The notes under the pieces: generated by a model
The model's database searches: none
What the model was told of the DNA's origin: nothing
Seen by the model: the letters and a program-made list of their open reading frames with translations, nothing else
NCBI GenBank assembly: GCA_021771675.1
Contig: JAETOP010000022.1
Location: 1-39,987 of the forward strand
Direction: 5' to 3'
DNA length: 39,987 nt
Source: Oscillospiraceae bacterium
GTDB taxonomy: Bacteria; Bacillota_A; Clostridia; Oscillospirales; Oscillospiraceae
Made by a program: the position numbers and the translations under genes
Shown: positions 23,969 to 31,286 of the stretch, one piece after another
How the letters are laid out: each line of letters begins with the position of its first letter
Numbering within the stretch: the stretch's first letter is position 1

Positions 23969-25087
23969 CTATTTTGCGTTTGCCACGATATCCTGCATTT
24001 CCTTCAGTTCCTCAGCGGTCAGCATACCCTCTTCGATACACTGGTCGTAGACAACCTGCACGGCCTCCTGGAATACTTTCAGCTCGTCCTCGGTGGGCTC
24101 GTATACTTCACAGCCTGCGTCGATTACAACCTGCTTTGCAGCGTTCTGGTTCTCGTCGATCAGCTGGTCGTTGTAAACGGACATTTCGTCTGCGCACGCC
24201 TGGATGATCTCCTGATACTCGGTCGGAAGCGCATTCCACCAGGTTGCATTTACATAGAAGGGATCCGGATGGAACTGGTAGTTTACTTCCGTGAAGTATT
24301 TCTGCACTTCATAGAACTTCATACCCTCTACGTTTACCCACGGGTTTTCCTGGCCGTCCGCAACGCTGGTCTTTAAGCCCATGTACAGGTCGGAGTAGGG
24401 GATGGTGGTTGTGGTCGCGCCCATTGCGATAAAGGTCTTATCAATGGTGTTCATGCCGTTGGTTCTCATCTTCAGGCCCTTTAAGTCCTCAGGCTTGGTG
24501 ATGGGGTGCTTGGAGTTGGAGAACTGGCGGTAGCCGCCTGCGTCGCACAGGGAGAGAATCACGGTGCCGGTCTCTGCCTCTGCCTCGGTGCAGACCTTCT
24601 TCGCCAGATCGCTCTGCATTAAAGCGGTGATCTGCGCGCGGTTCTGGGTCAGGAAGGGCAGTGTGAACATCAGCAGACGGGGGCTGAAATCAAACTGGCC
24701 GCCTCTCATACCCTGGATGGTTCCTGCAACGACCTGCTCCAGCATTTCCTTTTCAGTGCCCAGCTGGCCGTTGCCGTATACCTCTACTTTAACGTGTCCG
24801 TTGGTCTTTTCTGCAACATCGGCTGCAAATTTCTCCATGGAAACATATCTGGGATTTCCTTCCGGCTGTGCATGGCCGATTGTCATGACAAAGTCGCCTA
24901 ATGCTGCGAAGGGATCTTCCGCCCCGTCTGCCGCCGCTTCTGTTTTGGCTTCCTCAGACGTATCGGCTGCCGCAGCCGTGGTGGTTGATTCGGGAGCCGG
25001 TGTCTCGGCCGGTTTGCTGCCGCCTCCGCAGGCCGTAAGTGATGCCGCCATGGCGAGACTCAGAAGCATTGCGATTGATTTTTTCAT
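23969..25087 (-). CDS. dctP: TRAP transporter substrate-binding lipoprotein (DctP type)
   Basis: A 372-aa extracytoplasmic binding protein. The signal peptide ends at the lipobox LTAC (Cys20), followed by an Ala/Thr/Glu-rich linker to about 60. The DctP fold starts at MTIGHAQPEGNPRYVSMEKF and includes YGNGQLGTEKEMLEQVVAG and the ligand-contact segment LKGLKMRTNG with the conserved Arg that binds the substrate carboxylate. Later TWWNALPTEYQEII is also typical. AAGGAGGAAA precedes the ATG. It is the first gene of the dctPQM-aldolase operon, driven by the promoter and operator just upstream. The ligand is a sugar acid or other carboxylate by inference. Confidence 0.93.
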   Translation of the reverse strand: MKKSIAMLLSLAMAASLTACGGGSKPAETPAPESTTTAAAADTSEEAKTEAAADGAEDPFAALGDFVMTIGHAQPEGNPRYVSMEKFAADVAEKTNGHVKVEVYGNGQLGTEKEMLEQVVAGTIQGMRGGQFDFSPRLLMFTLPFLTQNRAQITALMQSDLAKKVCTEAEAETGTVILSLCDAGGYRQFSNSKHPITKPEDLKGLKMRTNGMNTIDKTFIAMGATTTTIPYSDLYMGLKTSVADGQENPWVNVEGMKFYEVQKYFTEVNYQFHPDPFYVNATWWNALPTEYQEIIQACADEMSVYNDQLIDENQNAAKQVVIDAGCEVYEPTEDELKVFQEAVQVVYDQCIEEGMLTAEELKEMQDIVANAK

Positions 25088-25141
25088 AAAACCTTTCCTC
25101 CTTGCGGGTTTAAATTAAATAGTATCGTGATCTGCAACAAA

Positions 25142-25153
25142 CTTGTATACAAG
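25142..25153. promoter_or_regulatory. Operator CTTGTATACAAG upstream of dctP
   Basis: A perfect 12-bp palindrome of the TTGTATACAA type bound by FadR/FCD-class GntR proteins. It lies 18 bp after the dctP -10 hexamer, covering about +11 to +22, where a bound repressor would block transcription. A near-identical copy lies at 25386-25397. Confidence 0.65.
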
Positions 25154-25170
25154 CTGACTGCTCTAACAGC

Positions 25171-25199
25171 ATATTAGCAGATTAAACCGTATTTTGCAA
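25171..25199 (-). promoter_or_regulatory. Promoter of the TRAP-aldolase operon
   Basis: On the minus strand TTGCAA (25194-25199), 17 nt, then TAATAT (25171-25176). Each hexamer is 4/6 to consensus. It sits immediately upstream of the palindromic operator. Confidence 0.5.
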
Positions 25200-25385
25200 G
25201 TGCTTTGTTTCTGCAAAAATTTTTGAGGCTTTTTAAATGTTCTTCCAAAATGACGATAAAATCCACTTAAATTTATACAAAATTTATATAAAATGTAGAA
25301 AAACAGAGACGAAAAATGAACTTTTCTCCTCCTGAATGTCCTGGAATTGGCAGAATGCACAGCTTTGATGGATTATTTTTGTTAG

Positions 25386-25397
25386 CTTGTATACAGG
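25386..25397. promoter_or_regulatory. Second operator copy CTTGTATACAGG
   Basis: This differs from the dctP operator at one base (11/12). It lies 36 bp upstream of the FCD regulator -35 hexamer and 244 bp from the first site, so one regulator could bind both and loop or co-regulate the divergent promoters. Confidence 0.5.
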
Positions 25398-25433
25398 GTA
25401 AAGGGAAGCGGGCTTTTTTGATACAACTTTTAT

Positions 25434-25462
25434 TTGACTTTTAATTTTCATCTCCCTATAAT
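25434..25462 (+). promoter_or_regulatory. Promoter of the FCD regulator
   Basis: TTGACT (25434-25439), 17 nt, TATAAT (25457-25462), nearly perfect sigma-A consensus. The ribosome binding site AGGAGG lies 25 nt downstream. Confidence 0.85.
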
Positions 25463-25495
25463 GAGAGATATAGCACAGGGGTACAGGAGGATTTT

Positions 25496-26179
25496 ATGGA
25501 TACAGGTCTATCGGTCGATGAGATATACCAGATTCTTGAAGGAGAGATTGTGAGTCTGGAAATAAAGCCGGGGGAAATGCTGAGTGAAAATACGCTTTGT
25601 AAACGTTTCTCCATATCCCGTACCCCGGTCCGCAGCGCGCTGCAGCGTTTGGAGCAGAACCGTTTTGTGCAGATTATTCCGCATAAAGGGACCATTGTCA
25701 CGCCCATCAACCTGCACATTGCCAACCAGCTGATCTACCAGCGGGTCGCCGTGGAGTCCATGGTGTTCAGGGATTTCGTCAAGGTCTGCACTCCGCCGGA
25801 GGCCGAGCAGGCCCGTTACCGTCTGCGGATGCTGGAGGAGGCGGGCGCAAAAAGGCACGAGCCGGGGCCTTTTGATATCAATGATTTTCTTCACAGAGAC
25901 CTTGCCATGCATGAGATCTGGTTCCGGTCCACCGACAAGATGTATCTCTGGGAACAGCTGATTAAACCGGACGCGGACTACTCCCGCTTTATCCGCCTGG
26001 ACATCGTGGGGGCCAGGAACGTGCCGGATGTGCTGGAGAACCATCAGGAGATGATGCAGATTATCGATACGAAGAATCTGGACGCAATCGAACCCCTGAT
26101 GATGCAGCATTTGTATGGGGGAATCAGGCGGCTGGGAGGGAAGATTTTCTCGGACGAGTACCGGGAGTATTTTGAATAA
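25496..26179 (+). CDS. GntR family FCD-domain transcriptional regulator
   Basis: A 227-aa regulator of the FadR subfamily. The winged helix (about 8-70) contains IKPGEMLSENTLCKRFSISRTPVRSALQ in two overlapping parts (LSENTLCKRF, then ISRTPVRSALQRLEQ). The helical FCD domain (about 80-215) carries HRDLAMHEIWF and MMQHLYGGIRRL, which hold Asp/His residues that bind metal and a carboxylate ligand in this family. ACAGGAGG precedes the ATG. It is divergent from the TRAP-aldolase operon, and paired TTGTATACA sites lie in the shared region; it most likely represses that operon and itself until the imported acid is present. Confidence 0.92.
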   Translation: MDTGLSVDEIYQILEGEIVSLEIKPGEMLSENTLCKRFSISRTPVRSALQRLEQNRFVQIIPHKGTIVTPINLHIANQLIYQRVAVESMVFRDFVKVCTPPEAEQARYRLRMLEEAGAKRHEPGPFDINDFLHRDLAMHEIWFRSTDKMYLWEQLIKPDADYSRFIRLDIVGARNVPDVLENHQEMMQIIDTKNLDAIEPLMMQHLYGGIRRLGGKIFSDEYREYFE

Positions 26180-26258
26180 TGGTATTGTTCTGCTTGCGCG
26201 GGGGACGTTCCGGGGATGGACGGGAACGGATTCTGCGGGGCGGGGAACGGATAAGGGA

Positions 26259-26293
26259 AAAAAACAGAGGACTGGCGAGGTCCTCTGTTTTTT
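26259..26293 (+). terminator. Terminator of the FCD regulator gene
   Basis: The arms 26259-26272 and 26280-26293 (core CAGAGGAC and GTCCTCTG flanked by A6 and T6) form a 14-bp stem with a 7-nt loop. Confidence 0.9.
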
Positions 26294-26419
26294 GTTGTAT
26301 GCAATGGGCTGCTGGCGCAGCCTGCGGGCGGTTGGTCATAGTCCGGCGTTCGGTAAAGAGCTGGATGTGAGAAATGTAAATGGCTGGCCATATATTTTCA
26401 CTCATAATAGCCGAATTGT

Positions 26420-26460
26420 AAAAAACAGGAGTGAAATTCCGGAGAAAACTGCTGTTTTTT
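26420..26460. terminator. Second, weaker hairpin with A/T flanks
   Basis: AAAAAACAG (26420-26428) and CTGTTTTTT (26452-26460) pair over 9 bp with a 23-nt loop. It lies between the FCD terminator and the next promoter, and may be a back-up terminator. The rest of 26294-26514 shows no gene. Confidence 0.35.
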
Positions 26461-26514
26461 TCCAAAATACCGTCGATGGAAACGAAGTTATACATTTCGG
26501 ACTGTGCAATCTCG

Positions 26515-26538
26515 TTGACAAATATGCATATGCATATT
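26515..26538 (+). promoter_or_regulatory. Perfect -35 hexamer joined to an 18-bp palindrome (operator)
   Basis: TTGACA (26515-26520) is followed at once by AATATGCATATGCATATT (26521-26538), an exact palindrome. It fills the spacer of the promoter for the GntR-fusion operon; the -10 is unclear (TCATTT at 17 nt). The position fits autorepression by the GntR domain encoded just downstream. Confidence 0.55.
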
Positions 26539-26566
26539 CATTTCAATTCAGATTGGAGGGTTTTCA

Positions 26567-28120
26567 ATGACAAGAAACAGCACTCCCAGAACCGTTTACA
26601 CGCAGATCTTCCACAAGATATCCGAGGACATCGCCAACGGAGTCTACCAAAAGGGAGACATGATCCCCACCCAGAATGAGCTGGCCGAGGCCTTTGGCGT
26701 GAGCCGGGTGACGGTGCGGGAGGCCATCAAGGAACTGTGCCGCAGAGGGATTCTGGAAACGATCAAGGGGCGGGGAACCTTTGTGGTGAAGAGCCCCCAG
26801 GTGTTCGGCAGCACGGAGAGAAGCCATGGATTATCTTCCTTGAAGAAGTACGCCGGAGCCGGTATGGGGATCGGTTCCAGGCTGATCAACATCGAGGAGC
26901 TGTCCGCCGACGAAAAGCTCAGCAATATCTTCGGCGTGCCCCGCTATACGCCCCTGATCCATATCGTCAGGGTGCGCCTGGCCGAGGGCAGGCCCGCGGG
27001 GTATGACGATGCATATCTGGTGAAGCGCTATGTGGGCAACATCGATTTCTACCAGGAGGATTTGGAGAACGGCTCCCTGTACAATTTGTTAAACACAAAA
27101 GCTAATATCTTTTTCGACGTGATCGACGAGAAATTCCGGGCAGTAGGGTGCCCGGACAATGTGGCCAGGCTGTTGGACATTCTGCCCGACGAGCCGGTGC
27201 TGAGTATCAAGCGCACCTCCAGCGACCAGCTGGGGCGGATCATCGAATACTGTGAGAACTACCAGAGGTCCGATATTTTTTATACCCACACCCAGTACAG
27301 CCGCAAGCAGCAGGACAGCGTCAGCACCCTGAGCTGCAACAAGATCATGGGATGTATTTACGGCGCGGCTCTGGGGGACATGTTCGGGACCATAGCCAGG
27401 GCTGCCGGGGACCGGGAACATTACCGGGCGTTTTTGGAACACGCGCTTGATGAAAAGCGGGGATTTGACGGCAGCCTGCTCTCCGGAGAACCGGCGGGCG
27501 TTTCGGGGGAATTTGCCATCGCCTATTTTGTGGCAGAGGAGCTTGCAAAATGCCGGGAGGGACTGAATCCGGGGAAGATTTCCAGCGCGCTGGTGACCTG
27601 GAACCAGTACCCGGAGTTCATGCGGGACGGCAGGGAATTCCCGGAAAAAGCGCTGATGACCATGCCGGCCGGTCTGGCGAATCCCGGCAACGCCGCCGGG
27701 GCCAGGGAGTTTTTCGCCCGGATCTGCGAGGTGGTTTACCCCAGGGAGCAGGATCTGGAGGAGAACATGGGGCTGACCAGCGCCTTTGCCGAGGCGATGG
27801 CCGGAAACGACCGGCTGGAGGCGGTGCTGGACGTGATCCGCGGGGCGGTGGAACGGCAGCCGCAGGAAAATCCGCTGCTGGAAGCGCTGCTCCGGCTTTT
27901 GGAGCGCAGGCCCGAAGAATTTACGGAAATGATGGCAGAGGCCGCCTGGCTGGGACGGGAGACCAAAGGATTGTCCGTGCTGGCGGGCGCTCTCGCGGGG
28001 GCGGTTTACGGGATGTACATGATCCCGCCCGGGTACGTGGACTTCGCCAACGACCACTGCGCGTTTAATCTGGAAAAGCTGCCGCACGATATTGCGGCCC
28101 GCTATTACAGCGGTTTGTAG
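26567..28120 (+). CDS. GntR-UTRA regulator fused to a degenerate ADP-ribosylglycohydrolase-like domain
   Basis: A 517-aa protein of unusual make-up. Residues 8-75 are a GntR winged helix (GDMIPTQNELAEAFGVSRVT then REAIKELCRRG and GRGTFVV). Residues about 85-250 are a UTRA domain (PLIHIVRVRLAEGRPAGYDD, SIKRTSSDQLGRIIEY). Residues about 257-517 align with the ADP-ribosylglycohydrolase (DraG/ARH) fold: KIMGCIYGAALGDMFG matches KILGCLVGAAAGDALG of the intact enzyme two genes downstream. The metal residues are lost: VTDDFS becomes VSGEFA (312-317), and the C-terminal DTDT becomes ETKG. It is therefore probably a ligand sensor, not an enzyme. Ordinary UTRA regulators end near 240 aa. The gene starts the five-gene operon; GGAGGG lies before the ATG. 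Confidence 0.85.
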   Translation: MTRNSTPRTVYTQIFHKISEDIANGVYQKGDMIPTQNELAEAFGVSRVTVREAIKELCRRGILETIKGRGTFVVKSPQVFGSTERSHGLSSLKKYAGAGMGIGSRLINIEELSADEKLSNIFGVPRYTPLIHIVRVRLAEGRPAGYDDAYLVKRYVGNIDFYQEDLENGSLYNLLNTKANIFFDVIDEKFRAVGCPDNVARLLDILPDEPVLSIKRTSSDQLGRIIEYCENYQRSDIFYTHTQYSRKQQDSVSTLSCNKIMGCIYGAALGDMFGTIARAAGDREHYRAFLEHALDEKRGFDGSLLSGEPAGVSGEFAIAYFVAEELAKCREGLNPGKISSALVTWNQYPEFMRDGREFPEKALMTMPAGLANPGNAAGAREFFARICEVVYPREQDLEENMGLTSAFAEAMAGNDRLEAVLDVIRGAVERQPQENPLLEALLRLLERRPEEFTEMMAEAAWLGRETKGLSVLAGALAGAVYGMYMIPPGYVDFANDHCAFNLEKLPHDIAARYYSGL

Positions 28121-28136
28121 AAATGGGGGAAGCGAT

Positions 28137-29225
28137 ATGGAGGCCATTGAGCCGATACGGATAACAGCCGGTAATTTTGCGGCTTACGGCAGATATTACA
28201 ATCTGCGCGGGGAAGATGGAGTGCGCCTGGCGGACGGGCAGACGTTTGTGAGCCGGGAACGGATCAGCGGGGAGCCGCTGAAAATCGGGGCAACCGCGGT
28301 GGCGGGCGGGCCTTTTGTCTCGGCGAAGATGGAGCGGCACGTTCTGTCCGAGGAGCTTCTGATCTGTGGGGACGGCGAGATGATTCTCACAGTGGCGGAC
28401 TCCGATCCGGAGGAAGCGCCCAGGAGCCGGGACGTCCGGGCGTTTATCATGAGGCCGGGGGAGGCGGTGGTGCTGGGCAGAGGCATTTGGCACGACGCCA
28501 ACCACGGGCTGCACCGGGATACCACCTACTTTTTTCTGATCCCACAGCGGGATTTTGTAGCGTCTGAGGTGAAGTGGACGGAGATTGTTCCGGAAGCGGT
28601 GCCGGTGCGGTGGGAGACGGGAGAGCGCGGGGAGTTGGGAACAGTGGCGCAGGAAGCCGGGAGACGGGAGAACGCAGCGCCGGAGTCCGGGGAGCCCCAG
28701 GCGGCAGCACTGGAAGCGGAAACACGGCTGGGCGCGCCTGAGGCGAAACGATTCTTAAACGGTACGGATCGTACGTCGTTTTCAACTTACGGCCGACTGG
28801 TCCGCGTGCTGGAAGGCCCCGGCCTTGCCGGGGATACCGGCTGGAGGAGCTGGCTGGAGGAAATGCCGGCCCTGACGGAAGGCTGCTATCTGGGCGTTGG
28901 ATTCCCGGAGGACGATTCTTGGGACGGCGCCACGGAGTGCGGCCCGGCCGCCATTTCCCGGGATGGCGCTGTGGAATGCGGCCCGGCCGCCATTTCCCGG
29001 GACAGCGACACGGAATCCGGCCCGGCCGCCGCGCGCCAAATCCTGTGCGCCTGCGGCGCTGTGAATTTGACGGTGAGTTTGCGGGAACAGCCGGAGCGCG
29101 TCCACACGGTCAGACTCTCCCAGGGCGACTATGCCCTTTTGGAAGAAAATGTATGTTATAAAGTGCTGAGGGAGCCGGGGACGGCGGGATACTTTTACAT
29201 ATTGTCCCCTGTGGGGTACGTATAA
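28137..29225 (+). CDS. AllA/cupin-like protein (ureidoglycolate-lyase-like N-terminus) with a repeat linker
   Basis: A 362-aa protein. The N-terminal ~145 residues resemble the ureidoglycolate lyase (AllA) cupin fold: ITAGNFAAYGRYYNL, the MERHVLSEELLICGDGE segment and MRPGEAVVLGRGIWHDANHG with the conserved Trp-His pair. A low-complexity Glu/Ala-rich stretch follows (about 150-215). A second cupin-like half (about 215-362) carries a 13-residue tandem repeat (ECGPAAISRD...) and ends VRLSQGDYALLEENVCYKV. AllA itself is about 160 aa, so this is a two-cupin variant. GGGGGA lies upstream of the ATG at 28137, 16 nt after the fusion regulator. The reaction is unknown; it may act on or bind the small molecule handled by the operon. 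Confidence 0.6.
   Translation: MEAIEPIRITAGNFAAYGRYYNLRGEDGVRLADGQTFVSRERISGEPLKIGATAVAGGPFVSAKMERHVLSEELLICGDGEMILTVADSDPEEAPRSRDVRAFIMRPGEAVVLGRGIWHDANHGLHRDTTYFFLIPQRDFVASEVKWTEIVPEAVPVRWETGERGELGTVAQEAGRRENAAPESGEPQAAALEAETRLGAPEAKRFLNGTDRTSFSTYGRLVRVLEGPGLAGDTGWRSWLEEMPALTEGCYLGVGFPEDDSWDGATECGPAAISRDGAVECGPAAISRDSDTESGPAAARQILCACGAVNLTVSLREQPERVHTVRLSQGDYALLEENVCYKVLREPGTAGYFYILSPVGYV
28938..29031. repeat. 39-bp in-frame tandem repeat
   Basis: Two full copies (28938-28976 and 28977-29015) and a partial third (29016-29031) repeat a 13-codon unit around ECGPAAISRD in the linker of the AllA-like protein. The nucleotides are almost identical, which suggests a recent expansion and possible length variation between strains. 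Confidence 0.85.
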
Positions 29226-29247
29226 AAATTCATCCCGGCCCCCGGGT

Positions 29248-29265
29248 GCGCGGCGGAAACCGCGC
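29248..29265 (+). promoter_or_regulatory. Stem-loop in the gap between the AllA-like and ADP-ribosylglycohydrolase genes
   Basis: GCGCGG (29248-29253) and CCGCGC (29260-29265) form a stem that can extend with GGG/CCC outside. No T-run follows, so it likely stabilises or processes the mRNA rather than ending it. Confidence 0.4.
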
Positions 29266-29331
29266 CCCCAAAGACCGCTCTGCGGAACTCTCCACAGCAG
29301 GTAAAATCATAAGGATAACGGAGGAACTGTT

Positions 29332-30357
29332 TTGGATTACATAGAAGAAAAGATATTGGGCTGCCTCGTGGGCGCAGCGGCGGGGGATGCCCTGGGCGCG
29401 GCCACGGAGATGCGCACCCGCAGGCAGATCGAGGAGAAATTCGGCGGCCGGGTGAAGGAATTTCTGACCCCGCCGGACGACACCTTTGCCAGAGGAAATA
29501 TGCCCGGCCAGGTGACCGACGATTTCAGCCTGGCATACATTACCTGTCTGGAAATTCTCCGCCACAACGGGGAGATTACGCCGGAGGTATCCCGGGCGGC
29601 CCTGCTGTCCTGGGCGGAGTACGATGATTTTTTTCAGAGATTCGCAGGCCCCACCACCAGAGCGGCGGTGGAAGAGCTGCGGGGAAACAAACCGGCTTTG
29701 CCGGAGGGCGGTTTCGTCCTGGTCAATGACAATGGCAAGGCCAGCAACGGCGGAGCTATGAAGATCTCGCCGGTGGCTCTGTTCGCCGCGGGGGATGTGG
29801 ACAAAGCCGTCAGGGACGCCGTCATCATGTGCAGATGGACTCACAACAACAACATCGCCTTATCGGGCGCAACGGCGGTGGCCGCTGCCACGGCGGAGGC
29901 CATGAAACGGGAAGCCACGCTGCAGTCCGTGATCGACGCGGGAATCTACGGGGCCAAAAAAGGCTTTGAGATCGGCAGCGAGACCGGCAAGGTGCTGGCC
30001 GGGCCTTCGGTGGAGAAGCGGATTCAGATGGCGGTGGAAATCGGACGCGGGGCGGGAGATATACTCACCGCCATGGATGAGATTTCCGACCGCATTGGCT
30101 GCGGGCTGGCCGCTGCGGAGGCGGTGCCTGCCAGCTTCGGGCTTTTAGCCGCAGCAAAAGGCGACACCATGGAAGCCATTTACGCCGGGGTGAATATCGG
30201 AAACGACACGGACACCATCGCCACCATGGTGGGGGGGATCCTGGGAGCGCTCAACGGAATCGGCTCCCTTCCAAAGGAGTACGTGGAGGTCCTGGAGACC
30301 AAGAACAACATGGATTTGCGGGGTATGGCAGGCAGGATAAGGGGGATGGTCGGATGA
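29332..30357 (+). CDS. ADP-ribosylglycohydrolase (DraG/ARH) family enzyme
   Basis: A 341-aa all-helical enzyme with the family motifs intact: ILGCLVGAAAGDALGAATE (8-26), VTDDFSLAY with metal ligands Thr62-Asp63-Asp64, and GNDTDTIATMVGGILGA (290-306) with Asp292, Asp294 and Thr295. It should bind two magnesium ions and cleave an N- or O-ribosyl bond. Family members remove ADP-ribose from proteins or hydrolyse free ADP-ribose compounds; with a PfkB kinase and a nucleoside-binding lipoprotein next door, a small ribosylated metabolite is the more likely substrate. It is cytosolic. It starts at TTG 29332, 7 nt after GGAGG. It overlaps the next gene by 4 nt. Confidence 0.92.
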   Translation: MDYIEEKILGCLVGAAAGDALGAATEMRTRRQIEEKFGGRVKEFLTPPDDTFARGNMPGQVTDDFSLAYITCLEILRHNGEITPEVSRAALLSWAEYDDFFQRFAGPTTRAAVEELRGNKPALPEGGFVLVNDNGKASNGGAMKISPVALFAAGDVDKAVRDAVIMCRWTHNNNIALSGATAVAAATAEAMKREATLQSVIDAGIYGAKKGFEIGSETGKVLAGPSVEKRIQMAVEIGRGAGDILTAMDEISDRIGCGLAAAEAVPASFGLLAAAKGDTMEAIYAGVNIGNDTDTIATMVGGILGALNGIGSLPKEYVEVLETKNNMDLRGMAGRIRGMVG

Positions 30358-31286
30358 ACGGCATTATGGTCGTCATCGGCACAAATGATCTGGACGAATA
30401 TTATGAAATGGACACGGTCCCCGTGATGGGGGATAAGGTTGTTTGTAAATTTCTGGAAACCAAGGTGGGCGGAATGCTGGCCAATGCGGCCGCAGTGTAC
30501 GCCGGTTACGGATGTAAAACTTATATGATCGACTGCGTCAACGGCGGACCCCAGTCCAAAATCATGGAGCGGGAGCTGCGGGAATGCGGCGTGGACACCT
30601 CGTATTTTTCCGTGGATGCTTCTCTGCCGGACCCCAGATGTCTGATCATGCTGAAGGACGGGGAGCGGGTCATTTTCGTGATGGACCGGAAAAAGAGGGA
30701 TTTGAAGCTGACCGGAGACCAGGGACGGCTGATCGCGGAGGCGGATATCGTGTATTCCTCCCTCAGCGAACTGCGGGCCTTTGGGGATGAAGAGCACATT
30801 ACGGAGCGGATCGTCGCCTCAGGGGCCAAGCTGGCCCTGGATGTGGAGGCGGGTACGCTGGCTGAGCCGGAGAAGGATTTCCTTCAGCTGGGCTGGGCGG
30901 ATTACCTGTTTATCAATTCCGGCAGCCACCGCAGGCTCACGGAGCTTTACGGCGGAGATTACGGGGAACGGCTTCGGAAGATGGGCGCTGCCCTGGTTTA
31001 CACCAAGGGGAGCTGGGGCTGCTCCGTGTACGCGGGGGAGGGGAAACCCATCCATGTGCCGGGGTATAAGGTAAAGGCCGTGGACACCACCGGAGCGGGG
31101 GATACCTTTAACGCATCCTTCCTCTACGGCGTCAGCCGGGGGTGGATGCTGCGGGAGTGCGCGGAATTTGCCAACGCGGCCGCGGCCCGGGCCATAGGCT
31201 TTATGGGGGCGAGAGGCGGCGTCGCGACGGCGGCCGCAGTGGAACAATTTAAAGAACAATTTCTGACAGGGGGAAATCAATCATGA
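30354..31286 (+). CDS. PfkB family carbohydrate/nucleoside kinase
   Basis: A 310-aa ribokinase-fold kinase. The N-terminal part has GDKVV and the KVGGMLANAAAVYAGYG segment (37-53), corresponding to the family GG motif. The C-terminal signature is VDTTGAGDTFNASFLYGV (243-260) with catalytic base Asp250 and the anion hole GAGD. It would phosphorylate ribose or a ribosyl compound released by the glycohydrolase. Start (ATG 30354) and the upstream stop share ATGA, and it overlaps the lipoprotein gene by 4 nt, so the three genes are tightly coupled. The exact sugar is not known. Confidence 0.92.
   Translation: MNGIMVVIGTNDLDEYYEMDTVPVMGDKVVCKFLETKVGGMLANAAAVYAGYGCKTYMIDCVNGGPQSKIMERELRECGVDTSYFSVDASLPDPRCLIMLKDGERVIFVMDRKKRDLKLTGDQGRLIAEADIVYSSLSELRAFGDEEHITERIVASGAKLALDVEAGTLAEPEKDFLQLGWADYLFINSGSHRRLTELYGGDYGERLRKMGAALVYTKGSWGCSVYAGEGKPIHVPGYKVKAVDTTGAGDTFNASFLYGVSRGWMLRECAEFANAAAARAIGFMGARGGVATAAAVEQFKEQFLTGGNQS

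Noticed and set aside
26567..28120. Possible accidental fusion of two genes by sequencing error
   Set aside because: The frame is open and the UTRA end (NYQRSDIFYTHTQYS) runs smoothly into the ARH-like domain with no internal start or ribosome binding site at the join; still worth a read check.
28919..29161. 80-codon frame rich in Gly/Arg/Pro
   Set aside because: It is the 39-bp repeat read out of frame.
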